This document shows, one piece after another, positions 8,079 to 17,382 of a stretch of 64,000 nt of DNA; position 1 is the first letter of the stretch; the number at the start of each line of letters is the position of its first letter. Below the pieces are notes generated by a model. That model was not told where the DNA came from. It ran no database searches and saw only the letters and a program-made list of their open reading frames with translations. The DNA is from Novosphingobium flavum (GTDB lineage Bacteria; Pseudomonadota; Alphaproteobacteria; Sphingomonadales; Sphingomonadaceae). Location of the stretch: the NCBI RefSeq assembly GCF_014230315.1, contig NZ_JACLAW010000012.1, positions 62,001 to 126,000 on the forward strand, read 5' to 3'. The position numbers and the translations under genes are program-made.

Positions 8079-10757
8079 ATGGCCAAGGGGCTGGACAGCC
8101 AGTTTGCACGGGCGCGTGCCGCCGAAGCGCGGGGTGATTTCCCGGCGGCGGCGGAAATTTACTACGCGATCATCGCGCGCTATCCCGCTAACGTCCGGGC
8201 GCAGCAGGCCGTGATCGCGATGAAGCAGCGCATAGCGGACCAGTCTGGCCCCGCTGTCCAGCAGACCTTTCTTGATCTGCTTTCCGCCTACAATCAGGGC
8301 AGGATCGCCGAAGTGCTCGAAGGGATCGAGCCCCTCGTCGCCGCCCATCCGGGCCAGCCGGCCCTGCACAACCTGATGGGCGCGGCCCTGCTCGCGGCAA
8401 GGCGGCCGATCGAGGGCGAGGCGGCTTTCCGCCGCGCGATCGCGCTCGAGCCGGCGATTGCGGACGGCTACAACAACCTCGGCAATGCGCTGAAGGACCA
8501 GTTCTGCTTCGACGAGGCCTGCGTGGCCTACCGTGCCGCGATCCATCGCAGGCAGGACTATCACGAGGCTTGGAACAACCTGGGCACGGCGCTGCAGGCG
8601 CTGGAGAACTACGGCGAGGCGCTCGCCGCCTACGATACCGCCCTTGCGCTCAAGGGCGACTATGCCGACGCGCTCAACAATCGCGCTACCGCCCTGCAGG
8701 AGATGGATCGGCTGGCCGAGGCCGAGGCGGGCTTCCGCCGCGCGCTGGAACTCGATCCCGCCCGGCCACCGCTCTTCAGCAACCTCGGGGAATGCCTGCT
8801 GCGCCAGGAACGCACGGCCGAGGCGGCGGCGGCCTTTCGACAGGCCGTCGCGCTCGATCCGGACTATGCCGATGGCTGGAACAACCTCGGCGTGGCCCTG
8901 CGCCGCTCGGGCGATGCCGAAGGCTCGCTCCAGGCCTATGAACGGGCCATGGCGCTGGCCCCGGCCATGGCCGCGGTGCGCTCGAACCGTGCCAACATGA
9001 TGCTTGATCAGGGCAAGGCCGACGAGGCCTCGCTGGATTACCTCGCCACGCTGGAAAAGAACCCGCAGGACACGAACGCGCTCAACAACCTCGGCGCGAT
9101 CCTGCAGGACCAGGGCCACTTCGGCCATGCCCTGATGCTGTTCGACCGGGCGCTGGCGATCGATCCCGATTTCGTCGAGGCCCAGGTCAACCGGGGCAAC
9201 GCCCTGCGCGACATGGGCTGGGCCAAGGAGGCGGAAGAAGCGCTCAGCGCCGCCCTGACCGGCAATCCGAAGGTCGCGGCCCTCTGGTCCAACCTCGCCG
9301 TCGCGCGGCAGGACCTGGGGCAGACCGAGAGCGCGATCGAGGCCTATACCAAGGCGCTAGAGATCGATCCGGCCATGTCCGAGGCGCGGATGCAGCGGCT
9401 CTACCAACGCGCCCAATTGTGCGATTGGTCGATCTACCGCGAACTCGATGCCGAACTGGCCCTGATCGACGCGGGCAAGGAGGAATGCGCCTCGTTCCCG
9501 GCGCTGGGCATGAAGGACGATCCGGGCTTCCAGTATCGCCGTTCGGCGGGCCTTGCCGCCAAGTGGGCCAAGGTCCCGGCCGAGCCGCTCCCCGCAAGTG
9601 AGGACGACACCGACCGCCGCATTCGCATCGGCTATTTCTCGGGCGACTTTCACGATCACGCGATCATGTACCTCGCCTCGGGCTTGTTCCGGGAACACGA
9701 CAAGAGCCACTTCGAGGTGTTCTGCTACTCCTCCGGGCAGGTCCGCCACGGCGTGCTGCGCGACCGCCTGATCGCCGACGTCGAGCATTTCCACGATACG
9801 CTGGAGATGGCCGAACAGGACGTCTTCGAGCTGGCCCGCGGCCATGGCCTCGACATCGCGGTCGACGTCAGCGGCTTCACCCGCGGCAACCGCACCGGCC
9901 TGTTTGCGCGCCGCGTGGCCCCGGTCCAGGTCAACTACCTTGGCTATCCCGGCACCATGGCTGCGCCGTTCATGGACTACATCGTGGTCGACAAGGTGCT
10001 GGTCCCGGCCGAGGAGCGCGAGCACGTGTCCGAGCGGCTGATGGTCATGCCCGGCGCTTACCAGCCCAACGACAACAGCCGCGTGATCGCCGACAGCCCG
10101 GTCACCCGCGCCGAATTCGGCCTGCCTGACAATGCCTTCGTGTTCTGCTGCTTCAACCAGGGCTTCAAGATCACCCCGCGCGAATTCGACATCTGGATGC
10201 GCCTGCTCGGCGCGGCCGAGGGCAGCGTGCTGTGGCTGCTGGTCGGCAACCAGACTGCCCGCGCCAACCTGCGGCGCGAGGCCGAGGCGCGCGGGATCGA
10301 CCCGGCCCGGCTGGTCTTCGCCGAAGCCCGGCACCACGGCGAGCATCTGGCGCGTCATCGCCTCGCGGACCTGTTCCTCGATACTTTCGCCTACAATGCC
10401 CACACCACGATGAGCGACGCCCTGTGGTCGGGCCTGCCGGCGGTGACCCGGCTTGGGCGCCAGTTCGCCGCGCGGGTCGGCGCCAGCCTGCTGACGAATA
10501 CCGGTATGGAAGAGCTGGTCACGACCAGCGACGCGGACTACGAGGCCCTGGCCCTGGCGCTGGCGCGCGATCCCGCCCGGCTCGCCGCCCTGCGCGCGCG
10601 GCTCACCGCGAACCTGCCGTCCGCGCCGCTGTTCGACACGGTGGGCTATGCCCGCGCGCTCGAAAGCGGCTTCTCCGCCGCGCTGGGGCGCCAGCGCCGC
10701 GGCCTGCCACCCGAAGACTTCGCCGTGGCGCCCGGCCGCGTCGTCGTCCCGGCCTGA
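8079..10757 (+). CDS. TPR-GT41 glycosyltransferase (SPINDLY / O-GlcNAc transferase-like), copy 1
   Basis: A cytoplasmic protein of 892 aa. The N-terminal half (about residues 1-480) is a run of some ten tetratricopeptide repeats (recurrent pattern AWNNLGTALQALENYGEALAAYDTALALKGDYADALNN). The C-terminal half is a GT41 domain: RIRIGYFSGDFHDHAIMYL, DIAVDVSGFTRGNR, APVQVNYLGYPGTM, CFNQGFKITP (the Lys expected to hold the nucleotide) and LFLDTFAYNAHTTMSDALW. Such enzymes transfer GlcNAc, fucose or other sugars to Ser/Thr of proteins. The ATG has AGGGAG five bases upstream; upstream frame extension lacks homology. The gene is followed after 11 bases by a paralogue, so the pair is an operon. Donor and acceptor unknown. 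Confidence 0.88.
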   Translation: MAKGLDSQFARARAAEARGDFPAAAEIYYAIIARYPANVRAQQAVIAMKQRIADQSGPAVQQTFLDLLSAYNQGRIAEVLEGIEPLVAAHPGQPALHNLMGAALLAARRPIEGEAAFRRAIALEPAIADGYNNLGNALKDQFCFDEACVAYRAAIHRRQDYHEAWNNLGTALQALENYGEALAAYDTALALKGDYADALNNRATALQEMDRLAEAEAGFRRALELDPARPPLFSNLGECLLRQERTAEAAAAFRQAVALDPDYADGWNNLGVALRRSGDAEGSLQAYERAMALAPAMAAVRSNRANMMLDQGKADEASLDYLATLEKNPQDTNALNNLGAILQDQGHFGHALMLFDRALAIDPDFVEAQVNRGNALRDMGWAKEAEEALSAALTGNPKVAALWSNLAVARQDLGQTESAIEAYTKALEIDPAMSEARMQRLYQRAQLCDWSIYRELDAELALIDAGKEECASFPALGMKDDPGFQYRRSAGLAAKWAKVPAEPLPASEDDTDRRIRIGYFSGDFHDHAIMYLASGLFREHDKSHFEVFCYSSGQVRHGVLRDRLIADVEHFHDTLEMAEQDVFELARGHGLDIAVDVSGFTRGNRTGLFARRVAPVQVNYLGYPGTMAAPFMDYIVVDKVLVPAEEREHVSERLMVMPGAYQPNDNSRVIADSPVTRAEFGLPDNAFVFCCFNQGFKITPREFDIWMRLLGAAEGSVLWLLVGNQTARANLRREAEARGIDPARLVFAEARHHGEHLARHRLADLFLDTFAYNAHTTMSDALWSGLPAVTRLGRQFAARVGASLLTNTGMEELVTTSDADYEALALALARDPARLAALRARLTANLPSAPLFDTVGYARALESGFSAALGRQRRGLPPEDFAVAPGRVVVPA

Positions 10758-10768
10758 GGGGAGGGGTG

Positions 10769-12799
10769 ATGACCGCGCCGTTTCCCGCCGTGCCGCTCGA
10801 TGTCGGCCAGATCCTCGCGCAGGGGTTCACCGCGCACCAGCAGGGCAATCTTGCCGAGGCCGAGGCGCGCTACGCCGCGATCCTGCGGCTGGTGCCCGAT
10901 CATTTCGATGCGCTGCACCTCAGCGGCGTGATCGCCCAGGCGGGCGGTGACAATGCCCGCGCCGAGCAGCTGATCCGCCGCGCGCTGAAGCTGAACCCCA
11001 CCTATGCCGATGCCTGGAGCAACCTCGGCCAGGCCCTCGCCGGGGCGAGCCGGCCGCTCGAGGCGATCAAGGCCTACGACCGTGCCCTCGCGCTCAACCC
11101 GGCCTCGATCCCGGCCCGCTTCAACCGCGGTTCCGCCTTGGTCGACGTCGAGCGCCACGCCGAGGCCCTGGCCGATTTCGACCGGGTGATCGAACTCGCC
11201 CCGACCTATGCCGAGGCGCACAATTTCCGCAGCGTAGCCCTCTGCGGGGTCGAGCTGTTCGCCGAGGCCATCGCCGCGACCAATCGCGCGCTCGAACTGA
11301 AGCCCGATTTCACCGAACCATTGATCAATCGCGCCGCCGCGCTCCGGATGATGAACCGCCATGGCGCCGCCGTGGCCGATCTCACCCGAGCTTTCGCCGC
11401 CGATCCCGGCTTCGTCTATCCCCGCAGCCTGCTCGCCACCAGCCGCGTGGCAATCTGTGACTGGACAGACGTGCCCCAGGCCATGGCGATGATCCGCGCC
11501 GAGCGCGCCGCCGGTGGCAAGCTGCAGGGCGGCAATGCCTGGGACGTGCTGGCCCTGTCCGACGATCCGGCCGACGTCCTGATGATCACGCGCGACACCG
11601 CTCGCCGCCTCGTCGAACACGCCGGGCTGGCGCGCGGGGCCAAGACCCAGCCGCCCCGCCCACGCCGCCGCGCGGACGGCCGCATCCGCATCGGCTACGT
11701 TTCGTCCGACTTCGGCGAGCATCCGGTCGCTCACCTGATCAACCACGCGCTCGAACTGCATGACCGCAGCCGCTTCGAGGTCCACGGCATTTCGCTGATG
11801 CACCGCCCCGGTGCCCAGGCCGAACGGATCCGCCAGGCCTGCGACCACTTTCACGAGATCGTCGCGCTCAATGACGATCAGGCCGCGCGGATGATCCGCG
11901 ATCTTGGGATCGACGTGGCGGTCTGCCTCAACGGCTATACCGCGGGCGAGCGCAGCGGCATCTTCGCCCGTCGCCCCGCCCCGGTGCAGGTCAACTTCCT
12001 CGGCTTCGCCGCGACGATGGGCGCCGACTTCATCGACTATATCGTGGTCGACCCGGTGCTGGCGCCGCCCGGCGCCGATCGGCACTACAGCGAAAAGGTG
12101 GTGCGCCTGCCGCAGTCCTACCAGCCGAGCGACACGACCCGCACCCTTTCGGACCGGGCGATGACCCGCGCCGAATGGGGCCTGCCCGAAACGGGCTTCG
12201 TTTTCTGCAGCTTCAACAACAATTTCAAGATCATGCCCGATGTCTTCGCGGCATGGATGCGGTTGCTCCAGCAGGTCGAAGGCTCGGTGCTATGGCTGCG
12301 CAAGGGTCAGGCCGAGGCGATGGACAACCTCAAGGCCGCCGCCGCCGCGCAAGGGGTCGATCCCGGCCGGCTGGTCTTCGCCGGCTTTGCCGATCTTGCC
12401 GACCACAATGCCCGCCACCGCCTCGCCGACCTGTTCCTCGATACTTTCCCCTACGGCGCCCACACCACGGCCAACGACGCGCTCTGGGCAGGGCTCCCGG
12501 TCCTCACCCGCGCCGGCCAGTGCTACCACTCGCGCGTTGCCGCCAGCCTGCTTCACGCGATCGGCCTGCCCGAACTGGTGACCGCTTCGGTGGAGGAATA
12601 CGAGGCGATGGCGCTGACCCTGGCCCGTGATCCAGCGCGTCTTGCCGATCTGACTGCCCGCCTGCGCGCCAATCGCGACACCACGCCGCTGTTCGACATG
12701 CCGCGCTGGGTTGCCGACATTGAAAAGGCCTATAGCGAGATGGTCCGCGGCAGCGACGCCCGCCAGAAGCCGGCCGCGATCGACGTCGCCGCGCTCTGA
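10769..12799 (+). CDS. TPR-GT41 glycosyltransferase (SPINDLY / O-GlcNAc transferase-like), copy 2
   Basis: A paralogue of the preceding gene, 676 aa, with fewer repeats: about six TPRs (residues 10-270) then the GT41 domain (RIRIGYVSSDFGEHPVAHL, DVAVCLNGYTAGERSG, PVQVNFLGFAATMGADFIDY, SFNNNFKIMPDVF, LFLDTFPYGAHTTANDALW). The His after SSDFGEH, the FK of NNNFKI and the HTT motif match positions known to bind the nucleotide sugar in O-GlcNAc transferase. The start ATG is preceded by GAGGGGAGGGG. The two copies differ mainly in TPR number, suggesting different protein targets or a hetero-complex (inference). Confidence 0.88.
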   Translation: MTAPFPAVPLDVGQILAQGFTAHQQGNLAEAEARYAAILRLVPDHFDALHLSGVIAQAGGDNARAEQLIRRALKLNPTYADAWSNLGQALAGASRPLEAIKAYDRALALNPASIPARFNRGSALVDVERHAEALADFDRVIELAPTYAEAHNFRSVALCGVELFAEAIAATNRALELKPDFTEPLINRAAALRMMNRHGAAVADLTRAFAADPGFVYPRSLLATSRVAICDWTDVPQAMAMIRAERAAGGKLQGGNAWDVLALSDDPADVLMITRDTARRLVEHAGLARGAKTQPPRPRRRADGRIRIGYVSSDFGEHPVAHLINHALELHDRSRFEVHGISLMHRPGAQAERIRQACDHFHEIVALNDDQAARMIRDLGIDVAVCLNGYTAGERSGIFARRPAPVQVNFLGFAATMGADFIDYIVVDPVLAPPGADRHYSEKVVRLPQSYQPSDTTRTLSDRAMTRAEWGLPETGFVFCSFNNNFKIMPDVFAAWMRLLQQVEGSVLWLRKGQAEAMDNLKAAAAAQGVDPGRLVFAGFADLADHNARHRLADLFLDTFPYGAHTTANDALWAGLPVLTRAGQCYHSRVAASLLHAIGLPELVTASVEEYEAMALTLARDPARLADLTARLRANRDTTPLFDMPRWVADIEKAYSEMVRGSDARQKPAAIDVAAL

Positions 12800-12820
12800 G
12801 CCCTGAAACGGGGGCGGTGC

Positions 12821-13285
12821 TCAGCGCACCGCCTTGACGTCCTCGGGCTTGACCTTGTCCTTGTACTTGTTGCCAAAGCTGGTGCGGACATAGTTGACCA
12901 CGTCGGCCACCTGCTGGTCGCTCATCTGCTGGCCCAGCGGCGGCATCCCGTTCATCCCGTGCGTGAGCACGTAGAGCGGGTATCCGCTCGCTGCGAGCTT
13001 CTTGTTGCCCGCCAGCGCCGGGAAGAACCCGGCCCCGGTCGAGACGCCCTTGGCATCGGGCATGTGGCAAGCAGCGCAGACCCGGCGATACATCGTCTCG
13101 CCATTGGGCTCGCTGAACTTGCCGGCCACGACGAAGGCGTTGTCGGCATCGCCTTTCTTGACCGTCTGCGGCGCCATGGCCAGCGCGCTCGATGCTTCGC
13201 CCGCGCTCTGGGCCGAGGCGCTGGCGGCGATGACCCCGGCGGCCAGCACGGCCGAAAGGGAGAGGGTGAGGGTGCTCTTCTTCAT
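12821..13285 (-). CDS. Exported c-type cytochrome, partner of flavin amine oxidase 1
   Basis: 154 aa with a signal peptide (MKKSTLTLSLSAVLAAGVIAASASAQS) and one heme-binding CAACH at residues 70-74; the Met of the NGMPPLGQQM segment is the likely axial ligand. It starts only a few bases after the stop of the flavin amine oxidase gene, so the two are made from one message. The homologous pair near 55-57 kb has the same partners. By analogy with NicA2/CycN of nicotine degradation, where a cytochrome c takes electrons from a flavin amine oxidase, it probably accepts electrons from that enzyme and passes them to a terminal oxidase. A short inverted repeat (12813-12820 with 12826-12833) overlaps its stop codon and may terminate convergent transcription. 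Confidence 0.85.
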   Translation of the reverse strand: MKKSTLTLSLSAVLAAGVIAASASAQSAGEASSALAMAPQTVKKGDADNAFVVAGKFSEPNGETMYRRVCAACHMPDAKGVSTGAGFFPALAGNKKLAASGYPLYVLTHGMNGMPPLGQQMSDQQVADVVNYVRTSFGNKYKDKVKPEDVKAVR

Positions 13286-13289
13286 CGTC

Positions 13290-14882
13290 TCAACCTGCCA
13301 CAACGCGTTGATGGAGCCGCCCGATCGCGTCGAGCGCCGAAGTGATGCCGCCTTCCTGCCAGCCGCCCACATAAGAGGCGTGCTCGCCCGCCAGAACGAT
13401 GCGCCCGTCGATCTGGCACAGGTTCTTGTAGTGATCGGCCCGGTTCTGGGCGTTCCACATGCCGAAGCAGCCCTGGATGAACGGCATCCGGTGCCACGAG
13501 ACCACGACCCCGTTCATGAATTCATCCTTGTACTGCGGGTGGATCTGCGATCCCCACTCCAGCACCTTCTGGATCCGCTCGGCCGGGGGCAGGGTGGTCA
13601 GCTCGTAGGAATAGGCCCCGCCGGTATAGGCGCCGAGCAGCACGCCCGGTCCCTTCGAGTGATAGCCGTAACTGGGATAGGAAATCTGGGCATTGGGCAG
13701 GTCGGTGCTGGTGATTCCGCCGAAGATCTGCTCGTCCTCCTCCCAGAACCGCCGTTTGAACTCGAGCCCGACCTTGACGCTGGGCGAATAGGGCACGGCC
13801 CGGATCGCCGCGTCCAGCTCGGGCGAGACGTTCATCGGAATCTGGCTGAGGATGGTCAGCGGGATCGCGCAGACGCACCAGTCGGCCTTGGCGGTGAGCT
13901 TCTGCCCGGTCTTGGTGTCGATGTAGTCGGCAGTCACGCCGCTGGCGTCCTGCTTGATCGCCGTGACCTTGCTGTTCAGCCGCACGAGATGGCCGGCGGC
14001 GCGGGCAAAGCCCTTGGCCACGTTCTCCATGCCGCCCACCGGTTGGAAGATCGCCTGCTGGTGGTCGAGCGAGATGTTGCCGCCGATCGCGCGCCACATG
14101 CCGGATTGCAGCACGGTGTGCATGTCCATCGGGTCGGACGGGATCGGCTCGGCGGTCAGCCCGCCGCCCGGCCCCTTGACCCAGCCACGCCGGTCGCTGG
14201 ACTCATTGCCCTTTACATAGCGCATGTTCTTGTCGAGCGCGCCCCACGAACGCAGCGATTCCAGCAGGATCTCGCCATCTTCCCTGGTGATCGCGTCGCC
14301 CAGTGCGTCCTGCCTGGTCGCCTTGGCGAGCAGTTCGGCCACGTGGCCATAATAGTCCGACTGGACAGCGCCATAGCGCTGCGGCTTGCCGCCGAAGGCC
14401 TTGGTGTTGTGGATATAGGCGTTGTAGTTCATCTGCTGGAAGGTTTCCAGCTGCACGCCCAGTTCGCGGCAGTAGTGCATCAGGCCGTGGTGGTGCCATG
14501 GAATGCGCCACGGGCCGGGATTGATGTAGTTGCCGGGGGCAAACTGGCAGGTCTGCGTCGCCCCGCCCAGTTCGGTGAAAGTATCGCCGCCCTTGATCGT
14601 CATCGAACGCCCGCCGATGCGGTTGTTGAATTCGAGCACCTGCACCTTGTAGCCCGCCCGGCTCAGCTCCAGCGCCGCGGTCATCCCCGCCACGCCCGCG
14701 CCGAGGATCAGCACCGAGGTGCCCTTGGGATCGCCGTCGAGCTTGATCGGCCCCTTGAAGGGCGAGGCCTGGGCCTGCCCCAGTTCGGTCATCGCCATGT
14801 ACATCGCGGTCGCGCCCGCGCTCTTGCCGATCAGGCCGAGCAGGTCGCGCTTGGTCATCCCGGTGCCGACTGGTTCGCTCAT
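13290..14882 (-). CDS. Exported flavin monoamine oxidase/dehydrogenase 1
   Basis: 530 aa. An N-terminal Tat-like leader (TKRDLLGLIGKSAGATAMYM, with Lys-Arg instead of Arg-Arg) precedes a GMC-unlike, MAO-type FAD fold: dinucleotide motif VLILGAGVAGMTAALELSRAG followed by VQVLEFNNRIGGR, and the C-terminal flavin motif GRIVLAGEHASYVGGWQEGG. Family members oxidise amines (nicotine, pseudooxynicotine, putrescine, aromatic amines) to imines. A paralogue of exactly the same length lies at 55.5 kb. The cytochrome c gene just downstream suggests the enzyme is a dehydrogenase using cytochrome rather than oxygen (inference). It is last but one in an operon-like run with LigJ-like, SDR, FAH and MFS genes. 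An upstream in-frame ATG 48 bases earlier is less likely. Confidence 0.82.
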   Translation of the reverse strand: MSEPVGTGMTKRDLLGLIGKSAGATAMYMAMTELGQAQASPFKGPIKLDGDPKGTSVLILGAGVAGMTAALELSRAGYKVQVLEFNNRIGGRSMTIKGGDTFTELGGATQTCQFAPGNYINPGPWRIPWHHHGLMHYCRELGVQLETFQQMNYNAYIHNTKAFGGKPQRYGAVQSDYYGHVAELLAKATRQDALGDAITREDGEILLESLRSWGALDKNMRYVKGNESSDRRGWVKGPGGGLTAEPIPSDPMDMHTVLQSGMWRAIGGNISLDHQQAIFQPVGGMENVAKGFARAAGHLVRLNSKVTAIKQDASGVTADYIDTKTGQKLTAKADWCVCAIPLTILSQIPMNVSPELDAAIRAVPYSPSVKVGLEFKRRFWEEDEQIFGGITSTDLPNAQISYPSYGYHSKGPGVLLGAYTGGAYSYELTTLPPAERIQKVLEWGSQIHPQYKDEFMNGVVVSWHRMPFIQGCFGMWNAQNRADHYKNLCQIDGRIVLAGEHASYVGGWQEGGITSALDAIGRLHQRVVAG

Positions 14883-15025
14883 CTTGGTAGGGTCCACCCT
14901 CGCTGCCGCGGCTCCCTGATGCCGCAACATGGGTGGTGCGCCTTATTGCGCGGCGGTTGGATACGCCGATCTGCGCATATCCGGCGGAGTGTGCCTTCCG
15001 CCTCCATCGAGGGCGCTGGGGTTGA

Positions 15026-16462
15026 CTACGGGCCCTGGACGGCTGCCGACGGCGCGGCGGCGCGAGCTGCGCGGGCGGCTTCGTATTCGGCGTCGATTTC
15101 CTCGAGTGAACGGCCCCGGTTCTCGACCCCGAGCAGCAGGTAGGTCAGCGCGCAGAGCAGCAGGCAGGCGGCGAGGAAAGCGAAGGCCGGGCCGACCGCG
15201 CCGGCCGTGGCCGCCGGGGCGACGACGCTGGAGGAACCGGCGATCACCCCGAGGCCCATCGGGCCGATGATCTTGCCGAGGCTGCCGGCCATGCCGCCCA
15301 GCCCCGAGCCCGATCCGCGCAGGCGCGAGGGCCAGATCTCGGTCGAATAGACCGCGCAGACCGAGAAGCTTCCGTCGGCAAGGACGAAGGCGGCGAGGAG
15401 GGGCAGCCAGAACCAGTCCTGCGAGCCGAGCCCGCCCGAACCGACCAGCCCGGCGAGGAGGATCGCGCCGGCGCCGCCGAGTGCGAACCAGCCGCCGACC
15501 AGCCGCCGCCCGATCCGGTCGGCAAGGAAGGCGGCGGAGAGGCGGGCGAAGAAGCCGAGCAGGCTGAAGCCGATCATGATCCGCGAGGCTTCCGCCGGGC
15601 CGATCCGCTGGATCTGGGCGAGCAGGGTCGGGCTCCACAGGACGATGCCGTAGTAGCCCGCGATCAGGCCAAGGTTGATCAGCACGGCGGTGGCCGCGCT
15701 GCGCGCGCAGCCAAAGATCTCGAACCAGCCGGGCCGGTCCAACCGCGCCGGGGGGACGAGGCCGGTCACATCCTCGGCCCGGCCGCCGCGTGCCCAGGCC
15801 ACGGCGGCGCGGGCCTCGGCCTCGCGCCCGCCGAGCAGCAGCCAGCGCGGGCTCTCGGGGAGCAGGACCAGCGCGGCCAGCGCCAGCAGGACCGGCAGCC
15901 CGCCCAGCGCGAAAGTGCCGCGCCAGCCGAGCAGAGGCACAACGAAGGCCCCGCTGGCCGCGCCGAGCAACAGGCCGATGGTGGTGATCGCCGAGACGAG
16001 CCCGGTCAACGCGGCGCGGCGCCGGGGCGGCAGGAATTCGTGGATCATCGAGATCTGGACGAAGAACCCGCCGGTGCCGAAGCCGATGATCACCCGCATC
16101 AGGGCCATGTATTGCCACGAGCGTTCGGGGGTGAAAGCGAGCATCACGCTGGCAAGCCCGGTCAGCGCCACCGAGGCGACGAAGACCGGCTTGCGTCCCA
16201 TCCGGTCGGCCATGGCCCCCCAGAAGGCGCCGCCCGCGATCGCGCCGAGGCCCGAGGCGAGCAGGATGATCCCGAGCAGGCCGTAGGTCAGCTCCCAGGG
16301 CTTCACCAGGTAGGACATGATGAAGCCGATCAGGTAGGCATCCCAGAATTCCAGCATCGAGCTGAGCGCCACGAGGGCGAGCAGCAGGCGCTGGTTGCCG
16401 GTCAGCCGGGACTGGCCCGCGAACGGGCTGGTGCCGGCGTCGGCCGCGGTGGGCTGGGCCAT
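15026..16462 (-). CDS. MFS transporter (sugar/aromatic-acid porter type)
   Basis: An inner-membrane permease of 478 aa with 12 predicted transmembrane segments. Signature motifs: EFWDAYLIG in TM1, the DRMGRKP loop between TM2 and TM3, LPESPRWLL after TM6 and ADRIGRR in the second half. This is the pattern of the metabolite:H+ symporter and aromatic acid:H+ symporter families. It lies 11 bases downstream of the FAH-family hydrolase gene and so likely imports the substrate of this operon. Start ATG chosen after the upstream stop; the longer frame would add a non-hydrophobic tail. Exact substrate not deducible. Confidence 0.85.
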   Translation of the reverse strand: MAQPTAADAGTSPFAGQSRLTGNQRLLLALVALSSMLEFWDAYLIGFIMSYLVKPWELTYGLLGIILLASGLGAIAGGAFWGAMADRMGRKPVFVASVALTGLASVMLAFTPERSWQYMALMRVIIGFGTGGFFVQISMIHEFLPPRRRAALTGLVSAITTIGLLLGAASGAFVVPLLGWRGTFALGGLPVLLALAALVLLPESPRWLLLGGREAEARAAVAWARGGRAEDVTGLVPPARLDRPGWFEIFGCARSAATAVLINLGLIAGYYGIVLWSPTLLAQIQRIGPAEASRIMIGFSLLGFFARLSAAFLADRIGRRLVGGWFALGGAGAILLAGLVGSGGLGSQDWFWLPLLAAFVLADGSFSVCAVYSTEIWPSRLRGSGSGLGGMAGSLGKIIGPMGLGVIAGSSSVVAPAATAGAVGPAFAFLAACLLLCALTYLLLGVENRGRSLEEIDAEYEAARAARAAAPSAAVQGP

Positions 16463-16473
16463 GGCGGCGCCCC

Positions 16474-17337
16474 TCAGCTGTCGGCCGCGACCGGGTTGCT
16501 GAGCCGGCCCACACCCTCGATCTCGATCGTGCAGCGATCGCCCGGCTTCATCCACAGCGGCGGCTTGCGCGAGAAGCCCACGCCGCTCGGCGTCCCGGTC
16601 GAGAGCACGTCGCCGGGCACGAGCGGGGCGATGGTCGAGACATAGGCGATGAAGGCCGGGATCTTGTGGACCATGTCGGCGCTGGTGCCGTCCTGCACCA
16701 GCTGTTCGTTAAGCCAGGTCTTGATCGACAGGGCATGGGGATCGCCGATCTCGTCGGCCGTGACCATGACCGGGCCGAGCGCGCCGGAATGCCAGAAGTT
16801 CTTGCCCGGGGTGATCTGCTTGGTGTGGAACTGCCAGTCACGCACCGAGCCTTCGTTGCAGACGGCATAGCCGGCGATGTGCGACATGGCATCGGCCTCG
16901 GACACGTTGCGCCCGCCCTTGCCGATGATCACCGCCAGCTCGCCCTCGAAGTCGAACTGCTCGGACACGGAAGGCGCGATCAGCGGACGTTCGTGGCCGG
17001 TGAGCGAATCGGCGGCGCGGGCGAACAGGGCGGGTTTCTTGGGCAGTTCCTGCACCCGGCCCGCCGCCTCGACCTCGGCATGATGCTCGACGTAGTTGAG
17101 CGCGAGGCACCACAGGTGGACGGGATCGGGGATCACCGGGAGGTATTCGACCGTATCGGCCGCGAAGTCCGCCGGTTCATGGGCGAAAGCGGCGGCCTTG
17201 CCCAGCGCATCGGCGGCGATCAGGGCCTTGAGCGTGGGGAATTCGACCCCGATCCGCTTGCCGAGATCGACGATCCCGCCCTCGGTCACGAGGCCGTAGC
17301 TGGCCTTTCCGGCCTGGACATAGCTTGCGAATTTCAT
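16474..17337 (-). CDS. Fumarylacetoacetate hydrolase (FAH) family protein
   Basis: 287 aa, a cytosolic metal-dependent C-C hydrolase, isomerase or decarboxylase of the FAH fold. The N-terminal cap leads to LWCLALNYVEHHAEV, then the divalent-metal site FDFEGELAVIIGKGGRNVS with its paired glutamates and SVRDWQF with the Asp, and the C-terminal PLVPGDVLSTGTPSGVGF signature. Members process ring-cleavage products of meta pathways (for example 2-hydroxyhepta-2,4-diene-dioate isomerase) or acylpyruvates. Placed with a LigJ-like hydratase and, on the opposite strand, an extradiol dioxygenase, it fits the lower part of a meta-cleavage route. The precise reaction is inference. Confidence 0.85.
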   Translation of the reverse strand: MKFASYVQAGKASYGLVTEGGIVDLGKRIGVEFPTLKALIAADALGKAAAFAHEPADFAADTVEYLPVIPDPVHLWCLALNYVEHHAEVEAAGRVQELPKKPALFARAADSLTGHERPLIAPSVSEQFDFEGELAVIIGKGGRNVSEADAMSHIAGYAVCNEGSVRDWQFHTKQITPGKNFWHSGALGPVMVTADEIGDPHALSIKTWLNEQLVQDGTSADMVHKIPAFIAYVSTIAPLVPGDVLSTGTPSGVGFSRKPPLWMKPGDRCTIEIEGVGRLSNPVAADS

Positions 17338-17382
17338 GCCGTGTTCCCCTGCGCTGGTTCTAGGTTGATGGTTCGGGCGGGA

